This document shows, one piece after another, positions 36,034 through 49,206 of a stretch of 64,000 nt of DNA. A model generated the notes under the pieces. That model was not told where the DNA came from, ran no database searches, and saw only the letters and a program-made list of their open reading frames with translations. The number at the start of each line of letters is the position of its first letter. Within the stretch, counting starts at the first letter, position 1. Made by a program: the position numbers and the translations under genes. The stretch is from Ulota crispa (taxonomy: Eukaryota > Streptophyta > Bryopsida > Orthotrichales > Orthotrichaceae), in contig OY987242.1 of assembly GCA_963920765.1 (NCBI GenBank), forward strand, positions 19,306,002 through 19,370,001. The letters are read 5' to 3'.

Positions 36034-36919
36034 ATGGTCACTCTTCTGTTCCAGCCGCGGTGTTGCTTGTCTCGATGTTCCCTGCCTTCGATTGCTGCGA
36101 ATGCTTCGTCCTCGTCGTGTTTCCGAACCACTGTTCGCATGGCTCCTTTCAAGTCTCGAGGACTCGCCGTCTGCCGTGCCTCACCCGACAACGGCGTTCG
36201 TCCTGAGGAGGAGACTGGTCAACCTCCCATCGTAAGGCTCAATCTCACAGTGTGCTTGTTGTATTTGCTCTGGAGTCCGAACGGTGGACACGACTTTGGT
36301 GTGATCATCTTCAAACATGTCTCTGTTATATCGGTAGGTTTTTTGCTCACGTTTTGATCCTCAGAAGATGCCTTATTCTTGACAGCGGGGGTGTTGTTTC
36401 ATGAATTATTAGGTCTTCAAGGATGAGGAGAATGGTATCATCTGCTACTACGACGAGAACGGTGATCTTACTTGCGAGGGTTGGGATGAAGGTCCTCACT
36501 GCCAGCCTGACCCACAGAAGCCTGCTATGAGGAGGTAAGCAATAAATTTCGTATCGGTGCACGCCATTTGATTCTTTCGGAATTCTGAAATCTGCTGGAA
36601 TTCGTTGCGGTGGAGGTTTGAATGTGTTCATCTCATGCTAATTAGAATGTCGTGACGGGAATGAAGATGTTCACGTAATGGTGATTTTGGAGGCGTGACT
36701 TACGATGCAGATCGTTCTTTTATGAATGATATTGAGTTCTGGATTATATGGCATGACGTGTGATGCGTGTTTTGGTTCTCCAGGCGTAAAAGGTTTACTC
36801 CTCGTGAATTGCGGGCAAGAGGTATGGGAGAGGTAGCGGATTTCGTGAACAACAAAGAAAGAATGGGCGAATCAGTACAGGAAGTAGCCAAAGAGAGTTT
36901 TACATCTTCGGAGCTGTAG
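36034..36919 (+). CDS. Small putative plastid-targeted protein, function unknown
   Basis: I do not recognise this family with certainty. Three exons, 36034-36231, 36413-36534 and 36784-36919, with GTAAGG and GTAAGC donors and TTAG/CCAG acceptors, sum to 456 bp (151 residues) in frame. The ATG has a strong context (ACCATGG). An earlier in-frame GTG at 36028 is not used. Residues 1-50 are rich in Ser, Arg, Cys and Ala with few acidic residues, as in a chloroplast transit peptide. The mature part has an acidic, Cys/Trp-bearing block (YYDENGDLTCEGWDEGPHC, about 78-96), then a basic stretch (MRRRKRFTPRELRARG) and an acidic/Ser tail ending SSEL. There is no membrane segment. The exon order, splice sites and codon pattern make a real gene likely. 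Nothing adjacent hints at its role. Confidence 0.8.
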
Positions 36920-36959
36920 AATACAAAGGTGACGTACCTGGCAAGTTCCATGGTAAATA

Positions 36960-38385
36960 TTGTCTATATTAAAACCTGGTATAGTGATAATACCCAAGAT
37001 ATAGTTATAGTCTACTTCCTACTGCTCTAGTGGCTTCAGAGGATACTTGGAGTTTTATATATCCGATGCTGGATGACTTTTCACAATAATATCTCCTTTT
37101 GTTATTGCTCTTAGCCTGCTGTGCATGCATGCAGCCTTAAGGTTGTTGTTCGTCTTCAAGAATTCGATTTCTGTTTAACAGGGTTGAAATGCTGAGGCGG
37201 TGAAAGCTGCAAATATTACCTAGTTAAATAACAGTATCAATAGTATTCCGGTCACGCTAAGTAAACCAAGCTGAACAACCACAGATCTGTGCGTGTATTG
37301 GAATTTTGAAGCATATCCAGTAAAAGAATGTGGAATTCACTGCAATCATATACCTATTCCTACTATTGTATTGCTGGAGATCTTTAAAGAATAGGCATCC
37401 CAGTTCTAACAAAATATCAGAATACTTCTTACTTTTCATAAACGACCAAAATTTATGTAACTTTTGAAATGTTTCCAAAACGCTCTTAGTTGTTATGTGT
37501 ACCATTGAGCTTTTGAATCACTTGACGTTGATCACCGCATCCTTTTAAATTTCATATTACTAGTAGTTAAGTAACTATTGCTAACTCAACAAAATATGAT
37601 TTGCCTTTGGAAGCGTCTTGTTGGAAACATCATATTGGGAGGATGTTGGGATCCATATTGGAGATATGAGGTTTGTTGTACTAAAACAAATACTTTTGAA
37701 TGATGTTTTATACAATAAGAAACATTGAAGTATTTAAAGCATTTTAGAATTATTCTTTGTACAACAAACAATGAAGTCTTTTATATTACTTAGGATACTT
37801 TGGATTGATTTGTTGTACATCAAAGAAACAATTGCTTAAACTTTTATGATATTGTTCAAATCTTACAACTTATTCACTTTGAACGCCTAAGAGCATCTTC
37901 ACATGTACTGTAAAACACAATGGGCTAAGGAAATTTTTGGATGAAAAGAGAGTAATTAATATATAGACTTGCCAAAATATTCTCCTTGACACAAAATTTG
38001 AATATTCTTTGAGCACAACTCCATATGCTACCTTTTCTGACTAATTAGTAGGTTCAATAATCAATGATGTAGAATCCTGTTGCTTTCGCAAACAAGGAGG
38101 CCTATTATTGCTTGTTTTTGATTGAATGTTATTTTAGGGAAACTAGTGGTCAACACTAAAAAATAAAAACATTAGGACTAAGGTGTAGGGAGATCTAAAA
38201 AAACATTACAAAGTTTGCCAAATCAATTGTCAAAAAACCAATTAAAATAACAGACTGCATTTTTGGAAATTTTCTAGATTTTCGAAAAAGCTCAATATCT
38301 CCTCGTGCACTGACTGAGATAATCAAGGAACACTGGGCCAATCTTTAAAAGAATTATTTGCTACAAACTTGCAAATACATGTTTA
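36960..38385. other. Gene-free stretch after the small plastid-type gene
   Basis: The first 100-200 bp are probably its 3' untranslated region. Beyond that the DNA is AT-rich with no gene recognised. About 38190-38330 is related to repeat sequence near 30470-30655. Confidence 0.4.
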
Positions 38386-39293
38386 ACCTTTAACGAACCC
38401 ACCCATTTTCACACAATCCACTGAAAACAGGGGTTGTAAGCTTAGATTTGAAATTGACTCAAATATGGACCCATTTTCAATAATCCAACCGTACAAATGG
38501 GAAGTACACCTTGTTTATTGTAAAGCACCAAAATTTCAGCTAGATTTATTGTTGGAGGTGAAATATTATAATGATTGAGTGAGCCATATGCGGAAAATCT
38601 CTTGTGTTTCATTCTTGTTTAGTTTTGAATGTTAACCTTTCATGCAAGCTTTGATTGAAAAAGTCTTACATTTCTAGAAAGCAAGGTTTCCCACCTTTCC
38701 AACAAGACTAGTTTCACACAAAATAAACAAAAATAGCAATCACAAGGTGTAGCTAAGTGGACAAAAAGGGTAAAAAAATCCACTTTCTTTGCTACCCTAA
38801 AACAATTCTACAAGAAATTTGATAATTATTCTAGAAAATCCAATTGGTGAAAACAATCAAGAATTGGCCTTAAATGTAGGATGACAAATTTTAAAGCCAA
38901 ACTGACAACAACATTTCAGTAGATCTTCAAATACTACAATTATACTACTACCGTATATGAAAAAAATACAAGCCTATTTCTTAAGCAATTTGAATTTTTT
39001 AGAATTGTGCAATTGAAATTTGACGTTCTTCTTGCGTACTTGATGTATTATGTTGTTGCTTTGATCCATTTTTGACAAAAATTGGATACGTCTTTTGAAG
39101 CCATGCCGTATAAACACCATTATTTGTCAACTCACACACCCAATTGCATTGTTATTTTTTAAATGGATGCAAAATTTTTGTGATCACATGCGTACTTCAA
39201 GACCAAATTCCAAATTATTGAGTGATTTCAACCTACAGGCCAAAAACCACTCCCAGCAACCAAAATATGGTCGCGTGGTCCTTAAAGGGTTAG
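38386..39293. repeat. Possible TTAACCYTTAA-ended unit
   Basis: TTTAACCTTTAACGAACC on the left is loosely inverted by GGTCCTTAAAGGGTTAGATT on the right, with 900 bp of non-coding AT-rich sequence between. It may be one element or a chance pairing of two related ends. Confidence 0.3.
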
Positions 39294-39454
39294 ATTAAGG
39301 CTAGACCAGCAGCGTCTTTGCCTGCACTAATCTGGGGGAAGAGGGTGGAAAATATGGTTGTGCTTTTGAGTGATGGTCTAGCCAAAAAGTTGCGTAGCAA
39401 AGTGGGTGTCACCTAACAGTGGCAGGGCTAGTCGATAAAAAAACAAATGGTTGT

Positions 39455-39775
39455 GGGTGGTTGATTGATAGCTATGGGTGATGAACTGATGGTTGTGGGT
39501 GACTAGCATGAGGTTTTGAGTACCCATCTCACTATTTAAGAACCAACAAGCCTTGTGATTAGCATCTCTTACACATGGTTCTTACAATTTCAGTGATTTT
39601 GGACTTTGAAAAATCTTTGTGAACAAATGCTTGCAGTTGGAACCTTGAAATTGATGCCAATATTTTAGGTTTCCATTTCCTAACTTACAGTATTTTTTCA
39701 AAGTTAGTCAATTGTTTTACCTACTCCAAAACCCTTATTTCCACGCTTATGGGTGCACCTACCTTAATTGGCATT
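39455..39775 (-). repeat. Dispersed repeat R1, copy 2 (inverted)
   Basis: Reverse-oriented copy of 22995-23300. CATCTCACTATTTAAGAACC, ACACATGGTTCTTACAATTT, TTTCCTAACTTACAGTATTT and CCACGCTTATGGGTGCACCT align in order. It is immediately followed by a copy of the 24.56-24.76 kb unit (39765-39953). Confidence 0.7.
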
Positions 39776-39953
39776 TGCTACCAATAAGAAGTTTTAATTT
39801 GGGATCTCAAGTACCTTACTAGAATCACTTTGATCTATTCTCCAACTTCTTTGTTGATCTCAAATGTAGTAAAGGAGTGAATCTATTCCAAATACAAGAA
39901 AAACACCTAGTATTGTACTGGTCGTAGCGGGATGCTTCAACGTTTAGGGGTTA
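39765..39953 (+). repeat. Copy of the 24.5-kb TTAACCCC-ended unit
   Basis: GGCATTTGCTACCAATAAGA, TTTAATTTGGGATCTCAAGT and TATTGTACTGGTCG match 24.57-24.73 kb in the same orientation. The right end reads GTTTAGGGGTTAA. The left half is truncated against R1 copy 2. Confidence 0.55.
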
Positions 39954-40763
39954 AATTGTGACTGGCTACTGCAACATTAGAAAAGTAAAAGTTGGGTGAA
40001 AAAATGGATGGACCCACAAGAATAATTTGGAAGCCATGTCATAGGGTATGTTGAGTGTATGTAATTTTTTTTACCATAATCATCTTAATTTTAGGGGTAC
40101 TTTAACCCCTAAATGTCCAAGGCACCAAATTTGAGTGTTTAATAAATGATGAAACCTTGATGAAGGCATAGATTTGACTACTTCAATTTCTTTTGAGAAG
40201 TTATGGACTAAAGTTAGCTTTAGTATTCAATTCGAATGTTCTCCATTTTACATTCTAGTTGTTTTTGGTGAAAGCTAAACTACAAGCATACTTCTTATGC
40301 AAGAAAAAGTGTGATGAATAATGTCACTAGAAAGCCTATAACAAGTTGCCACATTAAAAAAGTAAGAAGCAAGTTGAGGATAAAGTGAAGATCTCCCTTG
40401 AGCACTCCCCTAGACAATGAGAATCCTTTGATTAGAATTTTATCATCTAATAAAATCCATATGTGTTTTATTAAACTAAAATTGGATTAACGAGGGTGAT
40501 CTTACCCTTGGAATCGTTATGTTTTTGACTTTGAATGCCTTTACCACATCTTTTTGTTTGTTGATAGAAAAAATTTAGCGTTCTTCAATTAGCCATCCTA
40601 GCAAATAAAATGAAAAAAATAGAAACTTACAAATGCAATAAACAGATGTGTCTATAGAACAATATTCAGTTTCAATGCCAAACTCTTACCCTGGGGCATC
40701 GATCCGGGTATTGTGCGGTAAACATCAATCGGGACCGGCTATCACCAGTTACCATCTCTCACA

Positions 40764-40776
40764 ACCCAAAACCCTA
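40764..40776 (+). promoter_or_regulatory. Telobox of the ribosomal P3 gene
   Basis: CAAAACCCTAGAA contains AAACCCTA, about 145 bp upstream of the P3 start codon. Teloboxes are a hallmark of plant ribosomal-protein promoters. Confidence 0.6.
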
Positions 40777-40916
40777 GAAGCTGGCTCTCTCCCTTTAAGG
40801 ATCATAGTTTTGCCCTAACGAGTTCCTTTTCGAGTTTTGCATATTCTGGTGATCTCAGGCAGACGCAAGTTCGACCACCGTTTGTTGGTGCAAGGGGTTT
40901 TCAGCTGCCAGCAAGC

Positions 40917-41637
40917 ATGGCAGTCTTCACGTTCATTGTCAAACATTCCGGTGGTACATGGACCGCCAAGCAGCACGGCGGCGAGGCCGACCTTGAGGCC
41001 AGCTCTGCTTCTACTTGGGAGCTTCAGAGAAAGCTCACCAACTTGGCCTTGACCACTGCTGGTTCAGGCGCCGTCTCTTCGTCTTTCTCCCTCATCACTC
41101 CTGACTCGGCCGTTGCCCAGGTAATTCATTCAAACCTCTCAAACGTTTGTGCATCCTTCTAGGGTTTGTGTATTCTTCTAGGGTTTGTGCATTCTTCTAG
41201 GGCTAGCTTCCATCTGCTTCGATCAGGTATTCCTGGTGCTGGAAATCTGGATTTGTAAGGCGGTATCTTTTTTGCTTAAGTTGTACTTGCTTAAATGTCA
41301 GACCTGTTATCGGTTTCTTTCTATCGCTTTCTTTTGTGTTTTTGTAACCCTAATGATGGAAAAACAATTCTAGAAATACAGGTTTAGTGGTTGTTTTTGA
41401 CAGGCTGTGAGTGATTTTTTTTTTTTACATGGCTTGTGAGTATTTTAGTAGAATCTAAGGAACTTTTTTTGAACTTTGTAGGTTGTCGTTGGTGGAGGAG
41501 GCGGTGGATTCTCTGCTGGCTCTGGCCTGGCTGCTTCCGGTGGCGCTGCTGCTGCCCCTGCTGCTGAGGAGAAGGAAGAGAAGGTGGAAGAGAAGGAAGA
41601 GAGCGATGACGACATGGGATTCTCCCTCTTTGACTAA
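40917..41637 (+). CDS. RPP3: 60S acidic ribosomal protein P3
   Basis: P3 is a plant-specific member of the acidic stalk proteins of the cytosolic 60S subunit, which recruit translational GTPases. Two exons, 40917-41120 and 41482-41637 (GTAATT donor, TTGTAG acceptor), give 360 bp, 119 residues, the usual size. The N-terminus [20 protein letters not shown] and the [10 protein letters not shown] block match plant P3. A Gly/Ala hinge ([20 protein letters not shown], about 72-91) follows, then a charged run of Glu/Lys, ending in the universal stalk tail [12 protein letters not shown]. The start is the first ATG of the frame, in the context AGCATGG. The 361-bp intron carries a three-copy 20-bp tandem with telobox-like TAGGGTTT. 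A telobox lies upstream. The gene appears intact. Confidence 0.96.
41142..41205 (+). repeat. 20-bp tandem in the P3 intron, 3 copies
   Basis: CTTCTAGGGTTTGTGYATT is repeated three times, the last copy being partial. Each full unit has an inverted telobox core (TAGGGTTT). It could be a duplicated intronic control motif or neutral slippage. Confidence 0.75.
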
Positions 41638-41639
41638 AT

Positions 41640-43385
41640 TCCCCTTTTTGTAACTGCCCAGGAAAGGCAATTTTCTTCCATAAGTTAATACGGTGTTCGC
41701 ACTCCATGGTTGCGTTGGCTGAAGTACGTTTTTTTTTTTTTTTTTTCATTTCTGGACCTAATGATGTAACTTTGTATCGGTATTGTTTTAGCGTTCAAAA
41801 TCATTGAAATCAGTTTACCTTTCGTGTAAACTAGTATGTTACTTTGGTCTCAGTACTGATTATGTGACTAGCTGATCTGATGCTGAATTAATAAGCCGAG
41901 TAGTACTTGATTAGCATCTGAATTGTTCGACATTGGTGTTGAAGACTTTGGATTTAATACAAGTCTAAGAAAGCAATAAACGCAAGGATTGAATCTCGGG
42001 GTGAATGAGGATATGCCACAGTGCAGTTTAAGAATATTTTGTATTAGGTTTTGATACTGCCTCAGAGGCTGACCAGGTACTATACTAGAGGGAAAGCAAG
42101 CATGTCATTGGCTACATGAGACATGGCAAAGAATGTTGAGGAGTACCTTACTCATTTTGGCATGCAACGTACATCCAATGTGGCAGAAAATTGCTCAGGA
42201 ACCTGCATACACATACAGAGACAAAGGGAGGCATTGCTTTCTCAAAGCTAAGGTGGAAGCACCCATTGCCAACATTGCCCCATTCCCAACTAGTAGGGTG
42301 TGCTATTTCCACCATGAGCAAGGATAGATGCTTTGGAATGTCACATGTCCCAAAGTGAGGTAGGAAGTAATGAGCTGAAATTAGTTTGGCTAGTATTGGA
42401 ATTACATACATCTAAACATTGGCAATGGGTGTGGAACACTTTTTGACTCATAGTAATTTCAGTTTTGCAAATAAAATTATGAAAAATTTGCAATCCCAAT
42501 ATTTCTTGAGAAAAATATTGTTTTGCCACAAACTCTTTGTAGTTTTCTGCAGAATCGCTTAAGTTATCGGATATGAGTGCTTCCACCTTATGTCCATGCG
42601 GACTGGGCCTGATAGAAGTGGTACTTTTACAAAGTTCCTGAAGTGTACGTGCTTCCTCAGTGTGATTTACTTTCATTCTAGGCAAAACCCGTGTTGTTCA
42701 AACCCGTGTTGTTCATTCTGTTATCCTTATCAATACTCTGATCTTCTGAAGACCCCGTCCTCTTCAAGGCTTTAGTACATTATTCACGACATCAACACTC
42801 GCTCTCTGATCACAGCTTCAAATAATGCTCATCTGGCTCAGTTCTAGCAACGAAATAAGCCGTTGGCATACGGATTTAGGGAACCACGGATGGAATCAAA
42901 AAATATATTGAGAAAAGTAGATCAAGGACAGAACGAAAATAACGTAAAGAACACCAGTCGGCTATAGCAACTTCAGAAATTCTGCCTACAGAATTCTAGA
43001 GAAAGATAATATGAAGTGGAGAACATTCATATCAATCGTGAGCTATTACAGCCATTCCTTCAAAGAGCAAGAATATCTCAAAGAAACTAGACATAGTAAA
43101 ACGAGTATTTGGATCCAATTCGCAATACACGATTCCAATCACTGCAACCAGAACGTACTAAAAAGAACTTAATAAATTTGTATATGCAGGTTGTCATCGC
43201 TACCTAGTATACAAAAGAATGTGACGTTGCAATCTTTCCACTAGCACTGCTTCCATGGTGTGCCAGATTGCAAGAAGTTCCTGAATGTCGAGGTGCCTCG
43301 AATAACCAGACACTAAATTAAAAGGAACCATTTCTACACTTAAGAGTCCAATTCTGGTTGTGACAAAGCGACTGTGTCTCTACTC
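41640..43385. other. Intergenic stretch between P3 and plastid L27
   Basis: The first part is P3 3' untranslated sequence with a T tract at 41730-41748. The rest, including open frames of 60-114 codons on both strands at 42130-42780, matches no family I recognise. The end nearest 43386 may be the L27 3' untranslated region. Confidence 0.4.
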
Positions 43386-44861
<1,476 letters not shown>

Positions 44862-45144
44862 AGCTGCAGAGTTGCTGCAATCTCGTGCGACGAGGAGACG
44901 GCTCTCCTCTTGGGACAGAGCGTGGGCTTCCGGTATCCTGATAAGGGGGCTCCCTAGGGTTGAGACCCGGAAGTGGCGGGTAGGCACTTTGGGATTTAAT
45001 GGGGATCCAATTAATAATAGTTGTATCATGTTTTCTGTTAGGGATATACTGAGAAAGTATTAGAAATCAAACATGTACAGTATGTATGTTGAACAAGCCA
45101 TAGCCTGATTTTCTTTTACTACAAACATCCCCATATCAATACAT

Positions 45145-45445
45145 GCATTAAAGTAGCAGCACCCATAAGCGTGATACTAAGGATTTTGGAGTAGGAAAAT
45201 CAATTGATGAAGTTTGAAAGAAATATTGTCAAGCTAAGAAGAGGAAACCAAAAATATTGGTATCAATTTCAAAGTTCCAATTGCAAGCATTTGTTCACAA
45301 AGATTTTTTAAAGTTGAAAATCACTAAAATTGTATAGTTGTGTGTAAGAGATGTTAAAACCAATGCTTATTGGTTCTTAAATAGTGAGATGAAGCACTCA
45401 AAATTGTTACGGTAGTCACCCAAAACCATCACTTTGTCACCCATA
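45145..45445 (+). repeat. Dispersed repeat R1, copy 3
   Basis: Same orientation as 22995-23300. CACCCATAAGCGTG, CCAATTGCAAGCATTTGTTC, GGTTCTTAAATAGTGAGATG and CATCACTTTGTCACCCATAA align in order with scattered differences. It lies about 280 bp upstream of the L27 start, paralleling copy 1 upstream of MCMBP. Confidence 0.7.
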
Positions 45446-45866
45446 ACGTTTGTTTTTTAAAATTTTCAGTCACGCAATGCTAGTGATGTCCATGGAGACA
45501 GTGACGGGGATGGATGTTGCTACCGTAGTAGAAAAGTGAATTTTGAGCTCCATGCTACAATACAAGAGTTTGGTTCCATAAGCCCATTTGGGTACAAAGT
45601 TAATGTCCGCTTGATCCTTTGGGAGCTTGGTTTTAACATTGTAGCTTGGTGCTCAAAAATAATTTTTCTAATTGTGATGATTCAAGTTTATTGATGTACC
45701 ACGTACAATGCAGTAGAAAATGAATTGGACAACAAACAAGAGAAGAGCCAATGACACAATACAAGAGCAGTAGGACTTCTACTCCCTCAAGCTGAATAAT
45801 GGACTTAAAAAATTGCTACAAATGAACTTTTTGGAGGTAAGAGATCATAGTTTTTAATAAATGAAA

Positions 45867-46273
45867 GGGAATTACTATAGCTACATCCTAAATTGCTAAT
45901 GGGACACCCCTTTGAGCATGAAAATGTGATTTTTAATGTTGATTTTGTTGATTTTTTAATTTGGATCAAAAGATTTGTTTCTCCTTTATCATTTTAAGGT
46001 TATATTAAAAAAAAAAAGTGTGCTTAAATTTCAAATTAAAAATATAGGACTTTCAAGTTACCTAAAACAAAAATATATCAAAAAATAGTATTGGTGCAAT
46101 AATATTTCAATTTTTTTTTTGCATTTGTCATGTTTTCTTTCAAGGAGGTGATAATGTTGTGATTGAAAGAATGATGGACCACTTAATAAATAAAAAATAG
46201 CACTAAATTTTCAATTTTCATGCTCAGAGGGGGTGTCTCATTAGCAATTTAGGGTGTTGATTTAGTAATTCCC
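45867..46273. mobile_element. Mutator-like MITE, copy 2, with 9-bp target duplication
   Basis: Starts GGGAATTACTATAGCTACAT and ends TTTAGTAATTCCC, with CCTAAATTGCTAA and TTAGCAATTTAGG as inverted subterminal blocks. TAAATGAAA is duplicated exactly at 45858-45866 and 46274-46282. A 9-bp duplication is the signature of Mutator-superfamily transposition. The 407-bp element has no coding capacity. Confidence 0.85.
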
Positions 46274-46282
46274 TAAATGAAA

Positions 46283-47854
46283 TGGCATACACTAAATGCT
46301 AAAATGCATCTTCTCCTACTTTAACCTCAAAGCGCCCATACCATTTTCACCAAAATCAAGGTTTTTGGAGACCAATAACTTTTATGCATTGTATCTCAGT
46401 CAATTGGATGATTCACAAAAAGTGACCATTGAAAATAGTGGAACACCTACTTAGAAAATGGCTTGCAAATTTTGGGAACAACTAACTGTGGGAGATGGGA
46501 GATTATAACATTTGATCAAACAACATGAGATGACAAAATCTTAATTTTTGGTAGGTAGTTGCTACTTGATGATTTTTACAAAATTCTATAAGCCCCTAAT
46601 TTGTCTTAAATTTTGTGAGCAGCAAGATTAGATGTAAATGCACACACTTGTAAATTATTGAAGATTGCGCTTCTTTTTATGTCAAGTTTTAGGGCTTCAA
46701 ATTGCTATTGCACAGAAAACAATGACCAGCATAGTTGGTGACGGTTGCCATAATCAGGGTTTAGAACATGCTTGAATCCTTGCCAACAACTTTCCCACTA
46801 CCACAAAGCACACAAAAAGAAGCTTGCAAGGGATATTGATTGGTTGTAGCTTGTAAAACTCTGCTTGCCACCACGCCCCGTATGGTGTTTCACTCAATCA
46901 AATCTCTTGTAGCACTTGTACAACATTTGACTTTTCTTGCCATTACTCCATTAGCATGAACAACTTGAATGCCTTCATAATTGTAGTCTAAAGCAACATC
47001 AAAAAAATAAATCCGGTTCCTCAAATAAGCATTTTTAATCTCCAGAGATAGTCTACATTCTTTGGAGCGCTCAGGGATTAATGACTTGTTATGGTAATTT
47101 GAAAAATACTTTTGGTCGATAAAGTACCTTGTGAACGGAGTGGCGGAGACAGGACCAAGGGAGAGTGCATTAATAACTAGAAGCATCTTCTTAACATATG
47201 GCTTCCTATTTATTACCTTGGTTATAAGAGGACCATTAAAGGAAGTTCAAACCAAAACTTGCTAGCATGCTATTACTACCAAACCACCAAAACTTCATGG
47301 ATTTCTATAGAATTAAATTGCTTTAGAAACATTGAATGTTGGTTAGTGAGAGACAAGACATTATTGCAAAATTTATAAGGCCTCCTTTTGATTAGTTAGT
47401 TGTTCTTACTATCACCAACTTTTACATGTTTGGAAGACATTCAAAATCAAAAATAATAATATACATAAATAATGGTCCTTCAAGTGGGCCAACTTGTTTT
47501 CCTACGTTGTTCTCAAACCAATAACCTAAGACTTTGTTAGGCCCACTAATCGTCCTACTTTTCCCTCAAATTAGTGGCTTCAGGTTTTGATGAGTTGGGC
47601 CCCTGAATCTTCTTACTTTTTCCTCAAATTAGTGACTTTAATGGCTTTAAGCTTTGTTGGGTTAATTGTTACCTCTTCAATGTGTTGCCATTATATGTGA
47701 AAACATGGACAAATAATAAGAGCACTTTCAAGACACCTTTAAAGCACTTGAGTGACTTTTGGGCAAAGTAGTGACTGCCATAACACAAGATGAACAATCA
47801 TTTGGTGGCCTTATTTTTCCCGTTAAAGCACGAAGATCAATTACACTATTTACT
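46283..47854. other. Gene-free AT-rich stretch with one odd open frame
   Basis: No gene is recognised. A 98-codon ATG-started minus-strand frame at 46890-47186 is noted among the findings. Two short related blocks, CCAATAACCTAAGACTTTGTT and TTTTCCTCAAATTAGTGACTTT, occur near 47517-47640. Confidence 0.35.
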
Positions 47855-48215
47855 TCAATTTTAACCCCTAAATGTCGGCACTGATGAAAAATGTCCGTTG
47901 CCTCTGGAGAAAAACTTTGTATCCCAGAAAAAGACCAATTTTGATTTTTTCAGAAGTGATTATAAAAGCATAGTGCATCATGGAAGGCAAAAAATTTCCT
48001 CTTGAGATCCATTCATTTTATTTTGTAACCCAAATTGTGATACATGGTCTTAGCTCCCGAGCTGCCCTTCTTGCAATTTTCATGAGGGCACCATGCACTG
48101 TTGACTTTGCAACTTTTTGAAGCAATACTACTAGTGCCCATGTGCAAAACACTGTAGATTGCTATAGGCAAGGCAAGCCATAGTGATCCATCTGTCCTTT
48201 AAGGATTAATGTAGA
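47855..48215 (-). repeat. Dispersed repeat, inverted mate of 23750-24205
   Basis: TTTTAACCCCTAAATGTC opens and TGTCCTTTAAGGATTAATG closes. GTGCATCATGGAAGGCAAAA and CTTGCAATTTTCATGAGGGC correspond in reverse to blocks near 24.07 and 23.96 kb. Confidence 0.5.
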
Positions 48216-49206
48216 ATGCCAAATTTACTTTTACAATTAACAAACTACAACTGAAATGCTCTTTTCCCTCGCGAAAAAGCTGAGAGATTTAGAGCTACGC
48301 TGAAAAAAAACCCCTGGTCAAAAATCACATTATGAAAATAATATTAAGACAACTAGTAACCATCTGTAACGGTAGATTCTTGTTCCCAAGTAGGAGTGGT
48401 ATCGACTCTTCTACTCTCGCAAAACTCCCGACGAATAAATGAAACGTACTTCAGTACACATTTTGAAAGTCACCATTTCATGCTCACCCACGACTGTGGA
48501 GACAACTAAAAGACAAGCTAGAGGATTGAAAGTAGTAGTTTAGAATAACATGAGGCATGAAACACGCAAACAATGATACGGCTAAGACCACAAACCAAAG
48601 GCATAAATGCTGTCGAATCATGGATACGACGGATAGGAATGCATCAGAATGCAGCCGTCCTTGAAAAAGGTACCTCAAAATGTATGTCAAACAATCATGC
48701 AGCCATAAAAAGCTGGCTAAAAATAGGACGAAGAACGCTTACAGAGGAAGAAAATTGGACCAAAGGAATATGACATCTACTTCCAATCGTATGTACTAAA
48801 CAGTTGCCACCGCTCAACCCAATTGAACTACTCCTATAGAATCCCAGACGGTCCGCAGGATCTTGAAGTGGGATCTCACACTAACAGGCCGCAAAACTCA
48901 TGCCGATTTCCAAAAAAAAACCGCCCCTCACCACCCCAACCAGTAGCGACTAGAATTCGAAATCGTGCAAAGCACGCACTCTCAGCATTAAACTCATCTG
49001 CCTGCTTCCCAATCAAACTACTTAACAGTATACAAAATGCCTAGTCCAATGACCAAGACAAAATCTGTCCTGCAATCTAACTCTCGGCATCACACACGTG
49101 ATGTCTGCCAGATGCAAAACCTATGCCCTACGCCTCCCTTCTAAATCATGCAATGTACTTAGTGCGTTAAATTCTGTATCGATCACCGGCTGTCTAGGTT
49201 CAGGTT

